From Georgenia satyanarayanai (GTDB lineage: Bacteria > Actinomycetota > Actinomycetes > Actinomycetales > Actinomycetaceae): 64,000 nucleotides of DNA. The position numbers and the translations under genes were made by a program. The notes under the pieces are model-generated. The model worked only from the letters and a program-made list of their open reading frames with translations, did no database searches and had not been told where the DNA came from. The stretch lies in contig NZ_VUKC01000010.1 of the NCBI RefSeq assembly GCF_009193135.1, forward strand, positions 1 through 64,000, written 5' to 3'. Shown in pieces: positions 40,459-49,987 of the stretch (position 1 is its first letter; each line of letters begins with the position of its first letter).

Positions 40459-41007
40459 ACTGGTGCCGCCGAAGGCCTCGTGCGCAAGCGGGTGCGCGCC
40501 TTGCGCCTGGCCCACGGCTGGTCCCTCGACGAGCTCGCCCGTCGTTCGAGCCTCAGCCCCTCCACGCTCTCGCGCATCGAGAACGGCCAGCGTCGCCTCG
40601 CGCTGGACCAGCTCGTCGGGCTCGCGCGCGCGCTGGACACGACCCTGGACCAGCTCGTCGCGAGCGACGTCGAGGACGTCGTCGTCAGCCCCGTCGTCGA
40701 CCCGCACGGCTGGCGGCGCTGGCCCGTCCGTGCCCAGCCGGGTCTGAGCGTCGTCCGGCAGCGGCTCACCGTCCCGCCCGACCCGGCGAGGATGCGCGCG
40801 CACGCCGGTCAGGAGTGGCTCGTCGTCCTGTCCGGCACCGCCGTCCTTCTGCTCGGCGAGCGCCGCTACCGCCTGGGGGCCGACCAGGCCGCCGAGTTCC
40901 CCACGATGCTGCCGCACGCCCTCGGGGCCGAGCACGGGCCGGTCGACGTCCTGGCGATCTTCGACCGCGCTGCCCGCCGCGACCACCAACCGGCCGCCAC
41001 GGACTGA
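40447..41007 (+). CDS. XRE-family regulator with cupin domain
   Basis: 186 residues. The N-terminal HTH is VRALRLAHGWSLDELARRSSLSPSTLSRIENG (about 15-46); a cupin sensor domain occupies about 90-175 (AGQEWLVVLSGTAVLLLGERRYRLGADQAAEFPTMLPHALG). Such proteins sense small molecules through the cupin barrel and often regulate adjacent oxidoreductases. TAGCCT lies 7 nt before the ATG (leaderless). Confidence 0.88.
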   Translation: MEQETGAAEGLVRKRVRALRLAHGWSLDELARRSSLSPSTLSRIENGQRRLALDQLVGLARALDTTLDQLVASDVEDVVVSPVVDPHGWRRWPVRAQPGLSVVRQRLTVPPDPARMRAHAGQEWLVVLSGTAVLLLGERRYRLGADQAAEFPTMLPHALGAEHGPVDVLAIFDRAARRDHQPAATD

Positions 41008-41166
41008 GCCGGCGCCCGGCTGGCGCCGTCGTGGCCGACGGGCGGGGCGCGGATGCCCGTGCCAGCCTGGACCGACACGTCCGTACGGCCTGGGGGCAGC
41101 GCGTCGGACCGTGGGCCGCACGGCGCGGTCCCCGTGCCGTGGCCCGGCTCCCGGAAAGAGAGAGCG

Positions 41167-42801
41167 ATGACCGACCACGAGCAGCGCGACGAGCTCACCA
41201 CCCGCCAGGGCCACCCGGTGGCCAACAACCAGCAGACCCGGACGGTGGGCTCACGCGGGCCGGCCACCCTGGAGAACTACCAGTTCCTCGAGAAGATCTC
41301 CCACTTCGACCGGGAGCGGATCCCCGAGCGCGTGGTCCACGCCCGGGGCAAGGTCGCCTTCGGGTACTTCGAGGCCACCGGCCAGTGGGGTGACGAGCCG
41401 ATCGCGAGGTACACCCGCGCGAAGCTGTTCCAGGAGGCCGGCAAGCGCACGCCCCTCGCGATCCGCTTCTCCACCGTCATCGGCGGGCGCGACTCCTCCG
41501 AGACCTCCCGTGACCCCCGCGGCTTCGCGATCAAGTTCTACACCGAGGACGGCAACTGGGACCTCGTGGGCAACAACCTCGGGGTGTTCTTCATCCGCGA
41601 CGCCATCAAGTTCCCCGACGTCATCCACTCCCTCAAGCCCGACCCGGTGACGTTCCGGCAGGACCCGGCCCGCATCTTCGACTTCATGTCCCAGACGCCG
41701 GAGTCCATGCACATGCTCGTCAACCTCTTCTCACCGCGCGGGATCCCCGCCACCTACCGCCACCAGCAGGGCTTCGGCGTCAACACCTACCGCTGGGTCA
41801 ACGCCGAGGGGGAGAGCGTCCTCGTCAAGTACCACTGGATGCCGCACCAGGACGTCCGGTCGCTCACCGAGGAGGACGCCGCCGCCGTCCAGGCCCACGA
41901 CACCGGGCACGCGTCCCTCGACCTCCACGAGGCCATCGACCGCGGCGACCACCCCAGGTGGGACCTGCTCGTCCAGATCATGTCCGACGGCGAGCACCCC
42001 GAGCTGAGCTTCGACCCGCTGGACGACACGAAGGTGTGGCCGGAGAACGAGTTCCCGCCGCGCAAGGTCGGGACGATGGTGCTCGACGAGAACATCACCG
42101 ACCACCACACCCAGAACGAGCAGATCGCCTTCGGCACCGGCGTCCTCGTCGACGGCCTGGAGTTCTCCGACGACAAGATGCTCGTGGGCCGGACCTTCTC
42201 CTACTCCGACACCCAGCGCTACCGGGTGGGCACGAACTACTTGCAGATCCCGGTCAACTCCCCGAGGGTGCCGGTGCGCACGAACCAGCGCGACGGGCAG
42301 ATGGCCTTCCACCAGGACCCGACCGGCAACGCGCACATCAACTACGAGCCATCCCACGACGGCGGGCTGCGCGAGTCGACCATCCACGCGCGCGAGGAGG
42401 AGGTCGGCCCCGAGCTGCGCGGCCGCCTCACCCGCGCCCAGCTGGAGCGCACGAACGACTACGAGCAGCCCGGCCAGCGCTTCCAGCTCATGGAGGCGTG
42501 GGAGCAGGACGACCTCGTCAAGAACTTCGTCGACAACATCGGTCAGGCATCCCGCGGTGTCCAGGAGCGCATGGTCTGGCACTTCTTCATGTGCGACGAC
42601 GAGCTCGGCCGGCGCGTCGGGGAGGGCCTGGGCATCACCGCCGACGACGTCCGTCACCTCGAGCCGCTGCCTCGCCAGCGGCTGACGGAGGAGGAGCTCG
42701 AGCGTGCGCGCAACCTCGGCAGCAACGGGCCGCGCGACGTCACCGGCCTGCAGATGACGCACACCGTCCCCAACGCCCGCGGGCTGCCGACCGGGGCGTA
42801 G
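41167..42801 (+). CDS. Monofunctional haem catalase
   Basis: 544 residues. Distal H58 (RVVHARG), Asn136/137 (DLVGNN) and the proximal haem ligand Y346 ([12 protein letters not shown]) are present, as are FYTEDGNWD and RFSTVIGG. It breaks down hydrogen peroxide. The length fits small-subunit to mid-sized clade catalases. GGAAAGAGAGAG precedes the ATG. It stands alone with a strong terminator after it. Confidence 0.96.
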   Translation: MTDHEQRDELTTRQGHPVANNQQTRTVGSRGPATLENYQFLEKISHFDRERIPERVVHARGKVAFGYFEATGQWGDEPIARYTRAKLFQEAGKRTPLAIRFSTVIGGRDSSETSRDPRGFAIKFYTEDGNWDLVGNNLGVFFIRDAIKFPDVIHSLKPDPVTFRQDPARIFDFMSQTPESMHMLVNLFSPRGIPATYRHQQGFGVNTYRWVNAEGESVLVKYHWMPHQDVRSLTEEDAAAVQAHDTGHASLDLHEAIDRGDHPRWDLLVQIMSDGEHPELSFDPLDDTKVWPENEFPPRKVGTMVLDENITDHHTQNEQIAFGTGVLVDGLEFSDDKMLVGRTFSYSDTQRYRVGTNYLQIPVNSPRVPVRTNQRDGQMAFHQDPTGNAHINYEPSHDGGLRESTIHAREEEVGPELRGRLTRAQLERTNDYEQPGQRFQLMEAWEQDDLVKNFVDNIGQASRGVQERMVWHFFMCDDELGRRVGEGLGITADDVRHLEPLPRQRLTEEELERARNLGSNGPRDVTGLQMTHTVPNARGLPTGA

Positions 42802-42806
42802 ACGCC

Positions 42807-42841
42807 GCAGGGCCCGGGCTCGTGACGAGCCCGGGCCCTGC
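42807..42841. terminator. 17-bp perfect hairpin after catalase
   Basis: The arms 42807-42823 and 42825-42841 are perfectly complementary (GCAGGGCCC... / ...GGGCCCTGC) around one base, giving a very stable stem between convergent genes. Confidence 0.85.
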
Positions 42842-42858
42842 CGGCCGTGAGGTGCGGG

Positions 42859-43740
42859 TCAGCCGGAGAACGGCACCCGGCGACGGAAGTCGGTGGCCAC
42901 CTCGTCGAAGGTCAGCCACTCCACGCCGCCGTGGCCGGAGATGTAGTCGAAGATGCGCTCGAGCATGAGCAGCACCTGCGGCCGTCCGGACACGTCGGGG
43001 TGGATCGTGAAGGGGAAGACCCCGTAGTCCATCTCCCGGTAGACCCAGTCGAACTGGTCCTTCCACAGCTGCTCGACGACCTGCGGGGCGACGAACCCGT
43101 GGGAGTTGGCACTCGCCTTGACGAACATCATCGGCGGCAGGTCGTCGACGTACCAGTTCGCCGAGATCTCCACGAGGTCGACCTCACGCCCGCGCACGAG
43201 CGGCTTCATCCACTCGGCGGCGTCCCGGGAGTAGTCGACGTGCGTCCAGGTGTCACCGACCCGCGCGTAGTACGGGCTGAAGTCGTCGTAGCTCTGGGAG
43301 TTGTCGTACGAGAACCCGTTGTCGAGCAGGAGCTGAGCCGTGCGCTCGCTCATCTCCCACCAGGGCGCCACGTAGCCCCGCGGGGCGCTGCCGGTGAGGT
43401 CCTTGACGAGCTCGACCGACCGCCCGAGGACGTCCGCCTCCTGCTGCGCGGTCATCGCCACCGGGTTCTCGTGGCTGTACCCGTGGCAGCCGATCTCGAA
43501 CCCGGCCGCGGCGACGTCGCCGATCTCCCTCGGGAACGTCTCGACCGAGTGTCCGGGGACGAACCAGGTGGCGGGCAGCTCCCGCTGCTGGAGCATCCGG
43601 CGCAGTCGGGGCACGCCCACCTCGCCGGCGAACATGCCGCGCTGGATGTCGTTGGGCGAGTCCTGCCCGCCGTAGGAGCCGAGCCAGCCGGCGACGGCGT
43701 CGACATGGACGCCGATGCAGACCTTGATGTCCTTGGCCAT
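42859..43740 (-). CDS. Polysaccharide-deacetylase-fold hydrolase (HpPgdA/cyclic-imide-hydrolase-like)
   Basis: 293 residues. [55 protein letters not shown] and [17 protein letters not shown] define the NodB-like fold of the PuuE/HpPgdA branch. Relatives include a Helicobacter peptidoglycan deacetylase and cyclic imide hydrolases. Adjacency to an NCS1 nucleobase/hydantoin permease favours a cyclic amide substrate over peptidoglycan, but this is inference. GAGAGGA precedes the ATG; 23 bp separate it from the permease gene upstream. Confidence 0.8.
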   Translation of the reverse strand: MAKDIKVCIGVHVDAVAGWLGSYGGQDSPNDIQRGMFAGEVGVPRLRRMLQQRELPATWFVPGHSVETFPREIGDVAAAGFEIGCHGYSHENPVAMTAQQEADVLGRSVELVKDLTGSAPRGYVAPWWEMSERTAQLLLDNGFSYDNSQSYDDFSPYYARVGDTWTHVDYSRDAAEWMKPLVRGREVDLVEISANWYVDDLPPMMFVKASANSHGFVAPQVVEQLWKDQFDWVYREMDYGVFPFTIHPDVSGRPQVLLMLERIFDYISGHGGVEWLTFDEVATDFRRRVPFSG

Positions 43741-43763
43741 GGGTGAGTCCTCTCGTCGATCGG

Positions 43764-45206
43764 TCAGCGTGCGGGGGTGCTCACGGGCTCGCCCGTCACG
43801 TCCTCCACGGGGCCGGAGGTCCGGCCGCGGAGCGCGTAGTGGAGCACGATGTGGAGGACCACGGTGATGAGGAGCGCCGCGATGCCGGAGGAGAAGCCGA
43901 AGGGCAGCGGCCAGGCGTACTGGAACAGGAGCCCGAGGGTCGCCCCGGCGACGAAGGAGATGATGCCGGGCCACCGCAGCGCGGGCTGGCGGCGGTAGGA
44001 CTCGGCGGTGAACTCGTGGCGGCGCAGGAGGTAGTAGTCGGCGAGGATCGGCCCGACGAGCGGGACGAACGCGGCGCCGAGCACGGTGATGAAGTCGACG
44101 AAGAAGAGCTGGTAGAAGGCGAGCGAGCCGAGGACCGTGCCGAGCACGCCGACGACGAGGACGATCTTCGTCCGCTTGACCCGCACCCCGAAGGCGTTGA
44201 GCGCCGGGCCGGTGTACAGCGAGTTGGAGTACAGCTCGGAGTTGTTCGTCGTCCACAGGGACGTCGTCCACACGAGGACACCGATGATCGCGAGGAGGAT
44301 GCCGCGGTCGTACATCCAGTTGACGAAGTTCGAGTCACCGGTCGAGACGGCGCCGACGTAGCCGACGACGTTGAGGACGGGGTTGGTGAGGATGAAGCAG
44401 GCGCCGGCGCCGATGAGCACGGCGCCGACGTTCTTCGCGTAGCGCATGATGTCGGCGCCCATGATCGCGCCGGCGATCCACGCCCCGACGACGATCGTCA
44501 CACCGGAGCCGAAACCGAGCCCGGACTGGGACGAGGCCGACTCGACCATCGCACCCCACCCGCCGTTGTCCGCGAGCATCCCGGCGCCGACGCCGAGGGA
44601 GACGACGAGGACGAAGGGGGCGACGGGGATCGCGACCTTCTCGATCGCGGCGATGCCGCGGTAGGCGGTCCACGTGAACAGCGCGCCGAAGGCGAGGCAG
44701 CTGAGGACGACCTCGAGGCTCACCGGCGCGACGTCGGGGCGGCCCCAGGACGCGGGGTCGATGACGGTGATCCCGCTCGGGTTGCCGAGCAGACCGCCCC
44801 AGATGTCGGCGATCATGCCGAGGATCGAGGCGAACCAGCCGAGGGTGAGGAGTGCCATGACGACCATCGGCACGGCGAAGCCCTTGCTCCCGTAGGAGAA
44901 GCGCGAGAGCAGGGCGAGGTTGAAGCCGGTGCGCATCGCGGGGATGCCAAGCAGCACGGTGAGCGCGAAGAGGATGAGCTCACCGGTCGCGATGGTCGAC
45001 ATCGCCAGACCGAACGGCATGCCCGGGGCGCCGCCCTGCCCGGCGAGCTGGCCACCGACGACGAGGCCGGTGACGACGAAACCGAAACCGACCCAGATCA
45101 TCGCGAGACCGAAGGTGCCGCGGCGGGCGGTCGGCGGCACCGGCTCGAGCATGTACTCCTCGTGGTCGTACCCGAGCTCCTCGGGCGCCACAGCTGACTT
45201 ACTCAA
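43764..45206 (-). CDS. NCS1-family cytosine/purine/allantoin/hydantoin permease
   Basis: About 480 residues and 12 hydrophobic helices. [20 protein letters not shown] is typical of NCS1 helix 1. [29 protein letters not shown] and [16 protein letters not shown] also fit NCS1 proton- or sodium-coupled uptake of nucleobases or hydantoins. The TTG start at 45206 is chosen because GGAGG lies 5 nt upstream. It heads a two-gene operon with the deacetylase-like hydrolase. A palindrome (45232-45247) in the leader suggests dedicated regulation. Confidence 0.88.
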   Translation of the reverse strand: MSKSAVAPEELGYDHEEYMLEPVPPTARRGTFGLAMIWVGFGFVVTGLVVGGQLAGQGGAPGMPFGLAMSTIATGELILFALTVLLGIPAMRTGFNLALLSRFSYGSKGFAVPMVVMALLTLGWFASILGMIADIWGGLLGNPSGITVIDPASWGRPDVAPVSLEVVLSCLAFGALFTWTAYRGIAAIEKVAIPVAPFVLVVSLGVGAGMLADNGGWGAMVESASSQSGLGFGSGVTIVVGAWIAGAIMGADIMRYAKNVGAVLIGAGACFILTNPVLNVVGYVGAVSTGDSNFVNWMYDRGILLAIIGVLVWTTSLWTTNNSELYSNSLYTGPALNAFGVRVKRTKIVLVVGVLGTVLGSLAFYQLFFVDFITVLGAAFVPLVGPILADYYLLRRHEFTAESYRRQPALRWPGIISFVAGATLGLLFQYAWPLPFGFSSGIAALLITVVLHIVLHYALRGRTSGPVEDVTGEPVSTPAR

Positions 45207-45231
45207 CGCATCCTCCAAAGTTAAGCAAAGC

Positions 45232-45247
45232 CCACGTCACTACGTGG
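45232..45247. promoter_or_regulatory. Palindrome upstream of the NCS1 permease gene
   Basis: CCACGT-CACT-ACGTGG has 6-bp perfect arms, 26 bp before the permease start. It is a candidate operator for a substrate-responsive repressor not present in the window. Confidence 0.45.
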
Positions 45248-45295
45248 CAATCGCGGAGAGTACTCCCTCGCGGCGACAGGTGTGCCCGTCGTCCG

Positions 45296-46309
45296 TCAGC
45301 GCGAGGTGTCGTGGTTGCCGGACTCGGCACCCTCCGCCGCCACGGACGGCAGCATCCGCTTCGGCAGCTCCTCGACGGGGGCGAGGACCATGTCATCGAT
45401 CTTCCAGTCGAGCGTGACGACGGCGTCCCGTGCCTCGGTGAGCTCCGCGAGCGTCGGGGAGTGGCCCTCGACCGGCACGACAAAGGACTCGACGTGGAAC
45501 ACGTGGCCCTGGTCCCGTACGCGGGAGCGTGCCGCCGCCACCCACGGCACCTCGCGCAGGCGCTGGTCGATCCGCCCCACGAGCGGGTGCGGGTCGTGGC
45601 CGTCGTAGGTCTCTGCCCGCGCGTCCATGAGGGCGCTGATCGCCACCCGCATGTTGCTGACGCCGTCGTACAGGATGCTGCCGGAGATGAACAGGGCGGC
45701 GACGGCGTCGGCCCACCACAGGCCCAGACCGATGCCGATGATGCCGACGATCGCGCCGGCCGCCGTCATCCAGTCGGCCTTGTTCATGTCCGCGTCTGCG
45801 TACAGGACGCGGTCGTGCAGGCTCCTGGCGAGCGGCATCTTCGCCCGGCCGAGGAGGACCGGCGGCACGGCGGTGTAGGCGAGGACGGCGATCATCAGCC
45901 AGCCCGACCACACGACGTACCCGCCGATCTCGATGAGGCCGACCGGTGGGTGCTCGGCCTTGACCAGGCCGGAGGCGGAGTCGAAGACGAGAAAGGCGCC
46001 CATGGCGATCAGCGCGGTCGCCGCGACGAGGTGGCCGATGCCCACCGCCCGGTGGTAGCCGTAGGGGTGCTCGGGCGTGGGCGGCTTGCGGGTGCGGTGG
46101 ACCGCCACGAGGAAGGCGATCGGCGGGATGAAGGAGAGGAGGTCCTCCGCCCACGCCGCCTTCATCGCCTGCGAGCTGCCCATCGCCAGGTGGACGAGCG
46201 TGACAGCGGTGACGAGGAAGGCGATCGTCAGCCACGCCAGCCGGACCGCGCGGCGCAGGTGGGCCTCCTGCTCCTCCGGGAGCTCGGTGTGCCCGAACGT
46301 GGTCCTCAC
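45296..46309 (-). CDS. Cation-diffusion-facilitator-like membrane protein
   Basis: 337 residues with six TM helices and a C-terminal cytoplasmic ferredoxin-like domain. AEDLLSFIPP and YADADMNKADWM...DAVAALFISGSILYDG lie where CDF proteins keep HxxxD/DxxxD metal-site residues, here DxxxF-type and DMNKADW variants. HPYGYHRAVGIGHLVAA is the usual histidine-containing loop. Metal specificity is unclear and the altered ligands may mean a changed cargo. The GTG start overlaps the upstream lipoprotein gene by GTGA. Confidence 0.8.
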   Translation of the reverse strand: MRTTFGHTELPEEQEAHLRRAVRLAWLTIAFLVTAVTLVHLAMGSSQAMKAAWAEDLLSFIPPIAFLVAVHRTRKPPTPEHPYGYHRAVGIGHLVAATALIAMGAFLVFDSASGLVKAEHPPVGLIEIGGYVVWSGWLMIAVLAYTAVPPVLLGRAKMPLARSLHDRVLYADADMNKADWMTAAGAIVGIIGIGLGLWWADAVAALFISGSILYDGVSNMRVAISALMDARAETYDGHDPHPLVGRIDQRLREVPWVAAARSRVRDQGHVFHVESFVVPVEGHSPTLAELTEARDAVVTLDWKIDDMVLAPVEELPKRMLPSVAAEGAESGNHDTSR

Positions 46310-46779
46310 AGGTCCGCCTCGAGCAGGAAGCCCTCGAGCTCGACGAGGAAGGCGTTCTCGCCCATCGGCGCGGCCATGACGTGGAGCTCCTTCGCGCCGT
46401 CGGGTCCGGTGGTCTCGGTGTAGCGGTAGGTCAGCGCGGCCTTCTCCGCCCACGGGGACCTCGCGGTGAGACCGCCGATGACGAGGTCGAGCTCACCGCG
46501 CTCGAGCAGGCCGATGAGCTCCTCCTCGCCGCCCGCCGCCCACTGCACCTCCGCGTCGATCGTGCCCGCGAACTCCTCGACCAGCTCCACCTCGGTCCCG
46601 GCTGGCTCACCGTCCGGCCCGTCGGGCAGGTCGGTCCACGGCGGGCTGGGGGAGACTCCCACCCGCAGGACGCCACCGCTCACGCGGTCCAGGGTGCCGT
46701 CCGGGTCGGTGGGGATGGTGGCCGAGCAGGCGGTCAGGGCCACCAGCAGTGCCAGGCCCGGGATGATCACTCTCCTCAC
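46306..46779 (-). CDS. Short solute-binding-like lipoprotein
   Basis: 157 residues with signal peptide and lipobox (LVALTAC, Cys about 18), then VSGGVLRVGVSPSPPW, ELVEEFAGTIDAEVQW, EEELIGLLERGELDLVIGGLTARSPWAEKAAL. The order matches lobe I of family 3 amino-acid-binding proteins, but the protein ends after about 130 mature residues, so the second lobe is missing or minimal. Its translational coupling to a CDF-like transporter is unusual. Confidence 0.7.
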   Translation of the reverse strand: MRRVIIPGLALLVALTACSATIPTDPDGTLDRVSGGVLRVGVSPSPPWTDLPDGPDGEPAGTEVELVEEFAGTIDAEVQWAAGGEEELIGLLERGELDLVIGGLTARSPWAEKAALTYRYTETTGPDGAKELHVMAAPMGENAFLVELEGFLLEADL

Positions 46780-46857
46780 GAGCGCCAGTCAACCCCAGAA
46801 CGTGCCGACCGCAACCGAGCGCGGGGAGACCCGTGCGGCGGGGTGCTGGGCGTGGCG

Positions 46858-47883
46858 CTACCGCGTCTTGGGGGAGCCCTCCGCGAGGTCCGGGCTGCGG
46901 TCGGGCTGGTAGACGCACAGCCACAGCGCACCTGGCCGCACGGTGGCCGTGAGGGTACGCCGCGGTTCGATGACGTCACCGTCGAGCTCGCAGGGTTGCT
47001 CCCGGTCGCTGGTGACCGTGATGCGTGAGCCCCGGAACACCTCCATCCGGCGCACGCGGTCGCGTCGGCGCAGGACGTCCCAGGTGAGGGCCACCCAGTC
47101 GGAGAGGTGACGGGGGCTGAGGATCGCGACGTCGAGCTGGCCGCTGTCGGGCTCGGCGTCCGCGAGGAGCCGGACGCCGCCCTGCAGGCGGCCGACGTTG
47201 CCGATGATGACGGTGCGGGCGCGCCGTCGGAGGGGCGGGTCGTCGTCGATGCGGATCTCGACGCGCATCGGACGGTCGCGCAGGTGCTTGAGCGCGGAGA
47301 GGACGTAGGCGGGTGAGCCGATGCGGGCCTTGAGCGAGGTCGAGGCGTCGTCGAGCAGCTTCGCGTCGAAACCCATGCCGGCCATGACGGCGAAGAGCTG
47401 GCCCTCGACCTCGCCGAGGTCGAGGAGGTGACGGCCGCGGTCGACGGCGAGTCGGACACCCTCGGTGGGCTCGTCGGGCAGGCCCAGGTTGGCCGCCAGC
47501 AGGTTGCCCGTGCCGGCGGGGAGCACCGCGAGCGCGGCCTCCGTGCCGGCGAGGCCCTCGATGCACGAGCGAACGGTCCCGTCCCCACCGCTGACGAAGA
47601 CGACCTCGGCGCCCTCGTCGACCGCCTGGCGCGCCTGTCCAGCCCCCGGGTCCTCCGGCGTCGTCTCCAACCACTGCGGGGCCGGCCAGCCCGCCTCTGC
47701 CAGTGCCGTCTCGATGGAGGTGCGCAGCTCGTCGAGGTTCTCGACCCGCGCCGGGTTGACGACGACCGCTGTGGACAGCGGCCCGCCGTGCTTGACGCGT
47801 TGGCGGTCGGCGGGCTCGGGGCTGTCGCTGGGCGCGCGACTGCGGGTCGGGTCGAGCGGCAGGTCGTCCAGGGCGCGGGTCAC
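46858..47883 (-). CDS. Diacylglycerol/lipid kinase family protein
   Basis: 341 residues. TAVVVNPARVENLDEL starts the DAGK catalytic domain; the ATP loop FVSGGDGTVRSC and AVLPAGTGNLLAANLGLP are diagnostic. The C-terminal beta-sandwich includes EVFRGSRITVTSDREQPCELDGD. Family members phosphorylate diacylglycerol or sphingoid-like lipids. CATACT lies 6 nt before the GTG at 47883, suggesting a leaderless transcript. Confidence 0.88.
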   Translation of the reverse strand: MTRALDDLPLDPTRSRAPSDSPEPADRQRVKHGGPLSTAVVVNPARVENLDELRTSIETALAEAGWPAPQWLETTPEDPGAGQARQAVDEGAEVVFVSGGDGTVRSCIEGLAGTEAALAVLPAGTGNLLAANLGLPDEPTEGVRLAVDRGRHLLDLGEVEGQLFAVMAGMGFDAKLLDDASTSLKARIGSPAYVLSALKHLRDRPMRVEIRIDDDPPLRRRARTVIIGNVGRLQGGVRLLADAEPDSGQLDVAILSPRHLSDWVALTWDVLRRRDRVRRMEVFRGSRITVTSDREQPCELDGDVIEPRRTLTATVRPGALWLCVYQPDRSPDLAEGSPKTR

Positions 47884-47944
47884 GTCGTCAGTATGTGTGC
47901 TGAGCGGTGCCGGCGCCCGGGGGCAGGACCGCCGGGCGCCCGCG

Positions 47945-48532
47945 TCAGTGCGGCCGGTGCGCCTCCTGGCTGCGGTCGAGCCGCTCGTCCATCCCGATCC
48001 CCACGAGGTCGTAGCTGTCGGGCTCCTGCCCCTCCCGCTCGCGAATCCGCCAGCGCATGAGGCACAGCATCGCGAAGTCGGTGTCGGAGAAGCCCGGCCC
48101 CTCCTCGTGGACGAGGATGCCGCGCGTCACCCAGCCCAGGGCGCGGCGGTCGTCGCCGTGGTCGGCCCACACGTCGGCCATGTACTCGTAGGTCGCGGCG
48201 TCCGACGGCCGGCTCCGGCGCAGCTGGGTGTCCAGCACGAGGGCCTCCGCGGTGTCCCCGCGCTCGAGGAGGAGGGCCATGAGGTGGGACCGGGGGTCGA
48301 GCTCGCTGAACCCCTCGGCCTGGGCCGCCCGGCGGTAGACGACCTCGGCGGCCTCCGGGTCCCCGGCGAGCTCGAGCTGCTCCCCGGCCGCGGTCAGCAG
48401 CTCGCGGGGGGAGAGCTCGTCGCGGGGGTGGGGCTGGTTTCCCCACTCGATGAGCTGCTCGGCAACCCGCCGGTGGTCGGGCGTGGAGAACTCGAGCTCG
48501 TCGACGGCGTCCTCGGTGATCGGTGAGCGCAT
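47945..48532 (-). CDS. TPR-like protein
   Basis: 195 residues of helical hairpins (ELLTAAGEQLELAGDPEAAEVVYRRAA; HLMALLLERGDTAEALVLDTQL; EYMADVWADHGDDRRALGWVTRG), giving three TPR-like units, then a tail DSYDLVGIGMDERLDR. It probably mediates protein contacts. TAGACT lies 7 nt before the ATG (leaderless). No specific family is recognised. Confidence 0.65.
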   Translation of the reverse strand: MRSPITEDAVDELEFSTPDHRRVAEQLIEWGNQPHPRDELSPRELLTAAGEQLELAGDPEAAEVVYRRAAQAEGFSELDPRSHLMALLLERGDTAEALVLDTQLRRSRPSDAATYEYMADVWADHGDDRRALGWVTRGILVHEEGPGFSDTDFAMLCLMRWRIREREGQEPDSYDLVGIGMDERLDRSQEAHRPH

Positions 48533-48542
48533 ACGCCCGAGT

Positions 48543-49058
48543 CTAGGAGCCGGTCCGCCGCTCGAGCACGCCGCGGACGAAGGCGGCCTGACCGGCGTGC
48601 TCGAGGCAGTCGTCGACGACGCTGACGAGCCGGACCCCGAGGGTGACGGGCGGGTCCCAGCTCTCGTCGACCACCCGGTCGAGGTCCTCGTCCCGCAGCC
48701 CGCGGAGGAACTCGAGCGTGCGCTCGTGGACGGCGTCGTGGTACGCGAGGACGAGCTCGGGCCCGAAGCCGCCCACCGCGCCCACCTCGGCCGAGCTGTG
48801 GCCGTACCCGATCCCGCTGACGGGCAGGTCGAAGCGCCCATCCCAGCCCTCGGCCGTCCACAGCTCCTCGCGGCCCGCGACGTCGGCCACGTGGTCGTCC
48901 TGCACCCGGGTGAGGTGCCACAGCAGCCACCCGATCGAGTTGGCGTCCGGGTCGAGCCGCACCGCGAGGTCCTCGGCCGTCAGGCCTTCCCCGGCGCGAT
49001 GGACGGAGTTCCGGACCCGGGAGTACGCGTCGAGGAGCAGGTCGGTGGCGGCGCTCAC
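48543..49058 (-). CDS. DinB/mycothiol-dependent maleylpyruvate-isomerase-like (DUF664) protein
   Basis: 171 residues. SIGWLLWHLTRVQDDHVADV carries the first metal-binding His of the DinB fold, and DDCLEHAGQAAFVRGVL the last. DUF664/MDMPI members are mycothiol- or bacillithiol-linked transferases in actinobacteria. The GTG start overlaps the ABC-transporter binding-protein stop by GTGA, so it is the distal gene of that operon. Confidence 0.75.
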   Translation of the reverse strand: MSAATDLLLDAYSRVRNSVHRAGEGLTAEDLAVRLDPDANSIGWLLWHLTRVQDDHVADVAGREELWTAEGWDGRFDLPVSGIGYGHSSAEVGAVGGFGPELVLAYHDAVHERTLEFLRGLRDEDLDRVVDESWDPPVTLGVRLVSVVDDCLEHAGQAAFVRGVLERRTGS

Positions 49059-49987
49059 GGCGTCCCGCCCACCAGGCCCTGTTCGGTGAGCCAGTCGGTG
49101 GCGATGGTCGCGGAGTCGAGCTGCTCCCCGACGCTGCGCGCGTTGAGCGCGATGAGCGCCTCCGTGGTGAGGGCGGCGCTCACCGGGTCGAGCACGGGGG
49201 CCAGCTCCTCGGCGCGGTCGGTCGCCACGAGCGGGACGACGTTCTGCGCGAGGATCATGCTCTCCGGGTCCTCGAGCGTGACGAAGTCGCCCGAGGCGAG
49301 GTCCGGGTCGGCGGTGTAGATGTCACCCATCGTGATGGTGCCGTCGCGGATGGCGTCCTTGGTCAGCGGGCCGCCGCTGTCGCCGATGGCGAGGAACTCG
49401 ACGTCCACGCCGTAGAACTCCCGCAGCCCCTCGGGGCCGTAGGGCCGGCTCTCGAGCTCGGCGTTGCCGCCGATGACGATCTCACCGTCGTACCCGGCGA
49501 GGTCCGCGAGGCTGGTGATGCCGTTCTCGGCGGAGAACTCCGCGGCGACGTTGTAGGAGTCGGCGTCCTGGGCCTCGGCGTGGTCGAGGACCGTCAGCCC
49601 CTCGGGGAGGGCGTCGGGGAGCTCGGCGGCGACGTCCTCGGAGCTGCGTGCCTCGGTGTCGGGCACGTAGAACTGGAGGAGGTTGCCGGTGTACTCAGGC
49701 AGCAGGTGGACCTCCCCGCCCTCCATCGCCTGCAGGTAGACGTCGCGCTGGCCGATCTGGAACTGGCGCGTGACGTCGAGGCCGGCGTCCTCGAGCACCT
49801 GGGCGTAGATCTCGGCGACGATCTCGTTGGAGTAGTAGGCCTGCGAGCCGACGACGACGGCGCCGCCGCCGCCGTCCGTCGTCGTCGCCTCACCGGACGG
49901 TTCGGCGAGCGGGTCGTCGGAGCCGCAGGCGGCCAGGGTGAGCGTGGCTGCTGCGGCGAGGGCGGCGAGTGCGCGGGTGGTCTTCAT
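49055..49987 (-). CDS. Glycine betaine/choline ABC transporter substrate-binding lipoprotein
   Basis: 310 residues. The lipobox ends at about C21 (LTLAACGSDD), followed by VVVGSQAYYSNEIVAEIYAQVLEDAGLDV, HLLPEYTGNLLQFY and TMGDIYTADPDLASGDFVTLEDP. This is the OpuAC/OpuC-type (ProX-like) binding protein for quaternary amines. It lies with two permeases and an ATPase, all overlapping by about 4 bp. Confidence 0.93.
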   Translation of the reverse strand: MKTTRALAALAAAATLTLAACGSDDPLAEPSGEATTTDGGGGAVVVGSQAYYSNEIVAEIYAQVLEDAGLDVTRQFQIGQRDVYLQAMEGGEVHLLPEYTGNLLQFYVPDTEARSSEDVAAELPDALPEGLTVLDHAEAQDADSYNVAAEFSAENGITSLADLAGYDGEIVIGGNAELESRPYGPEGLREFYGVDVEFLAIGDSGGPLTKDAIRDGTITMGDIYTADPDLASGDFVTLEDPESMILAQNVVPLVATDRAEELAPVLDPVSAALTTEALIALNARSVGEQLDSATIATDWLTEQGLVGGTP

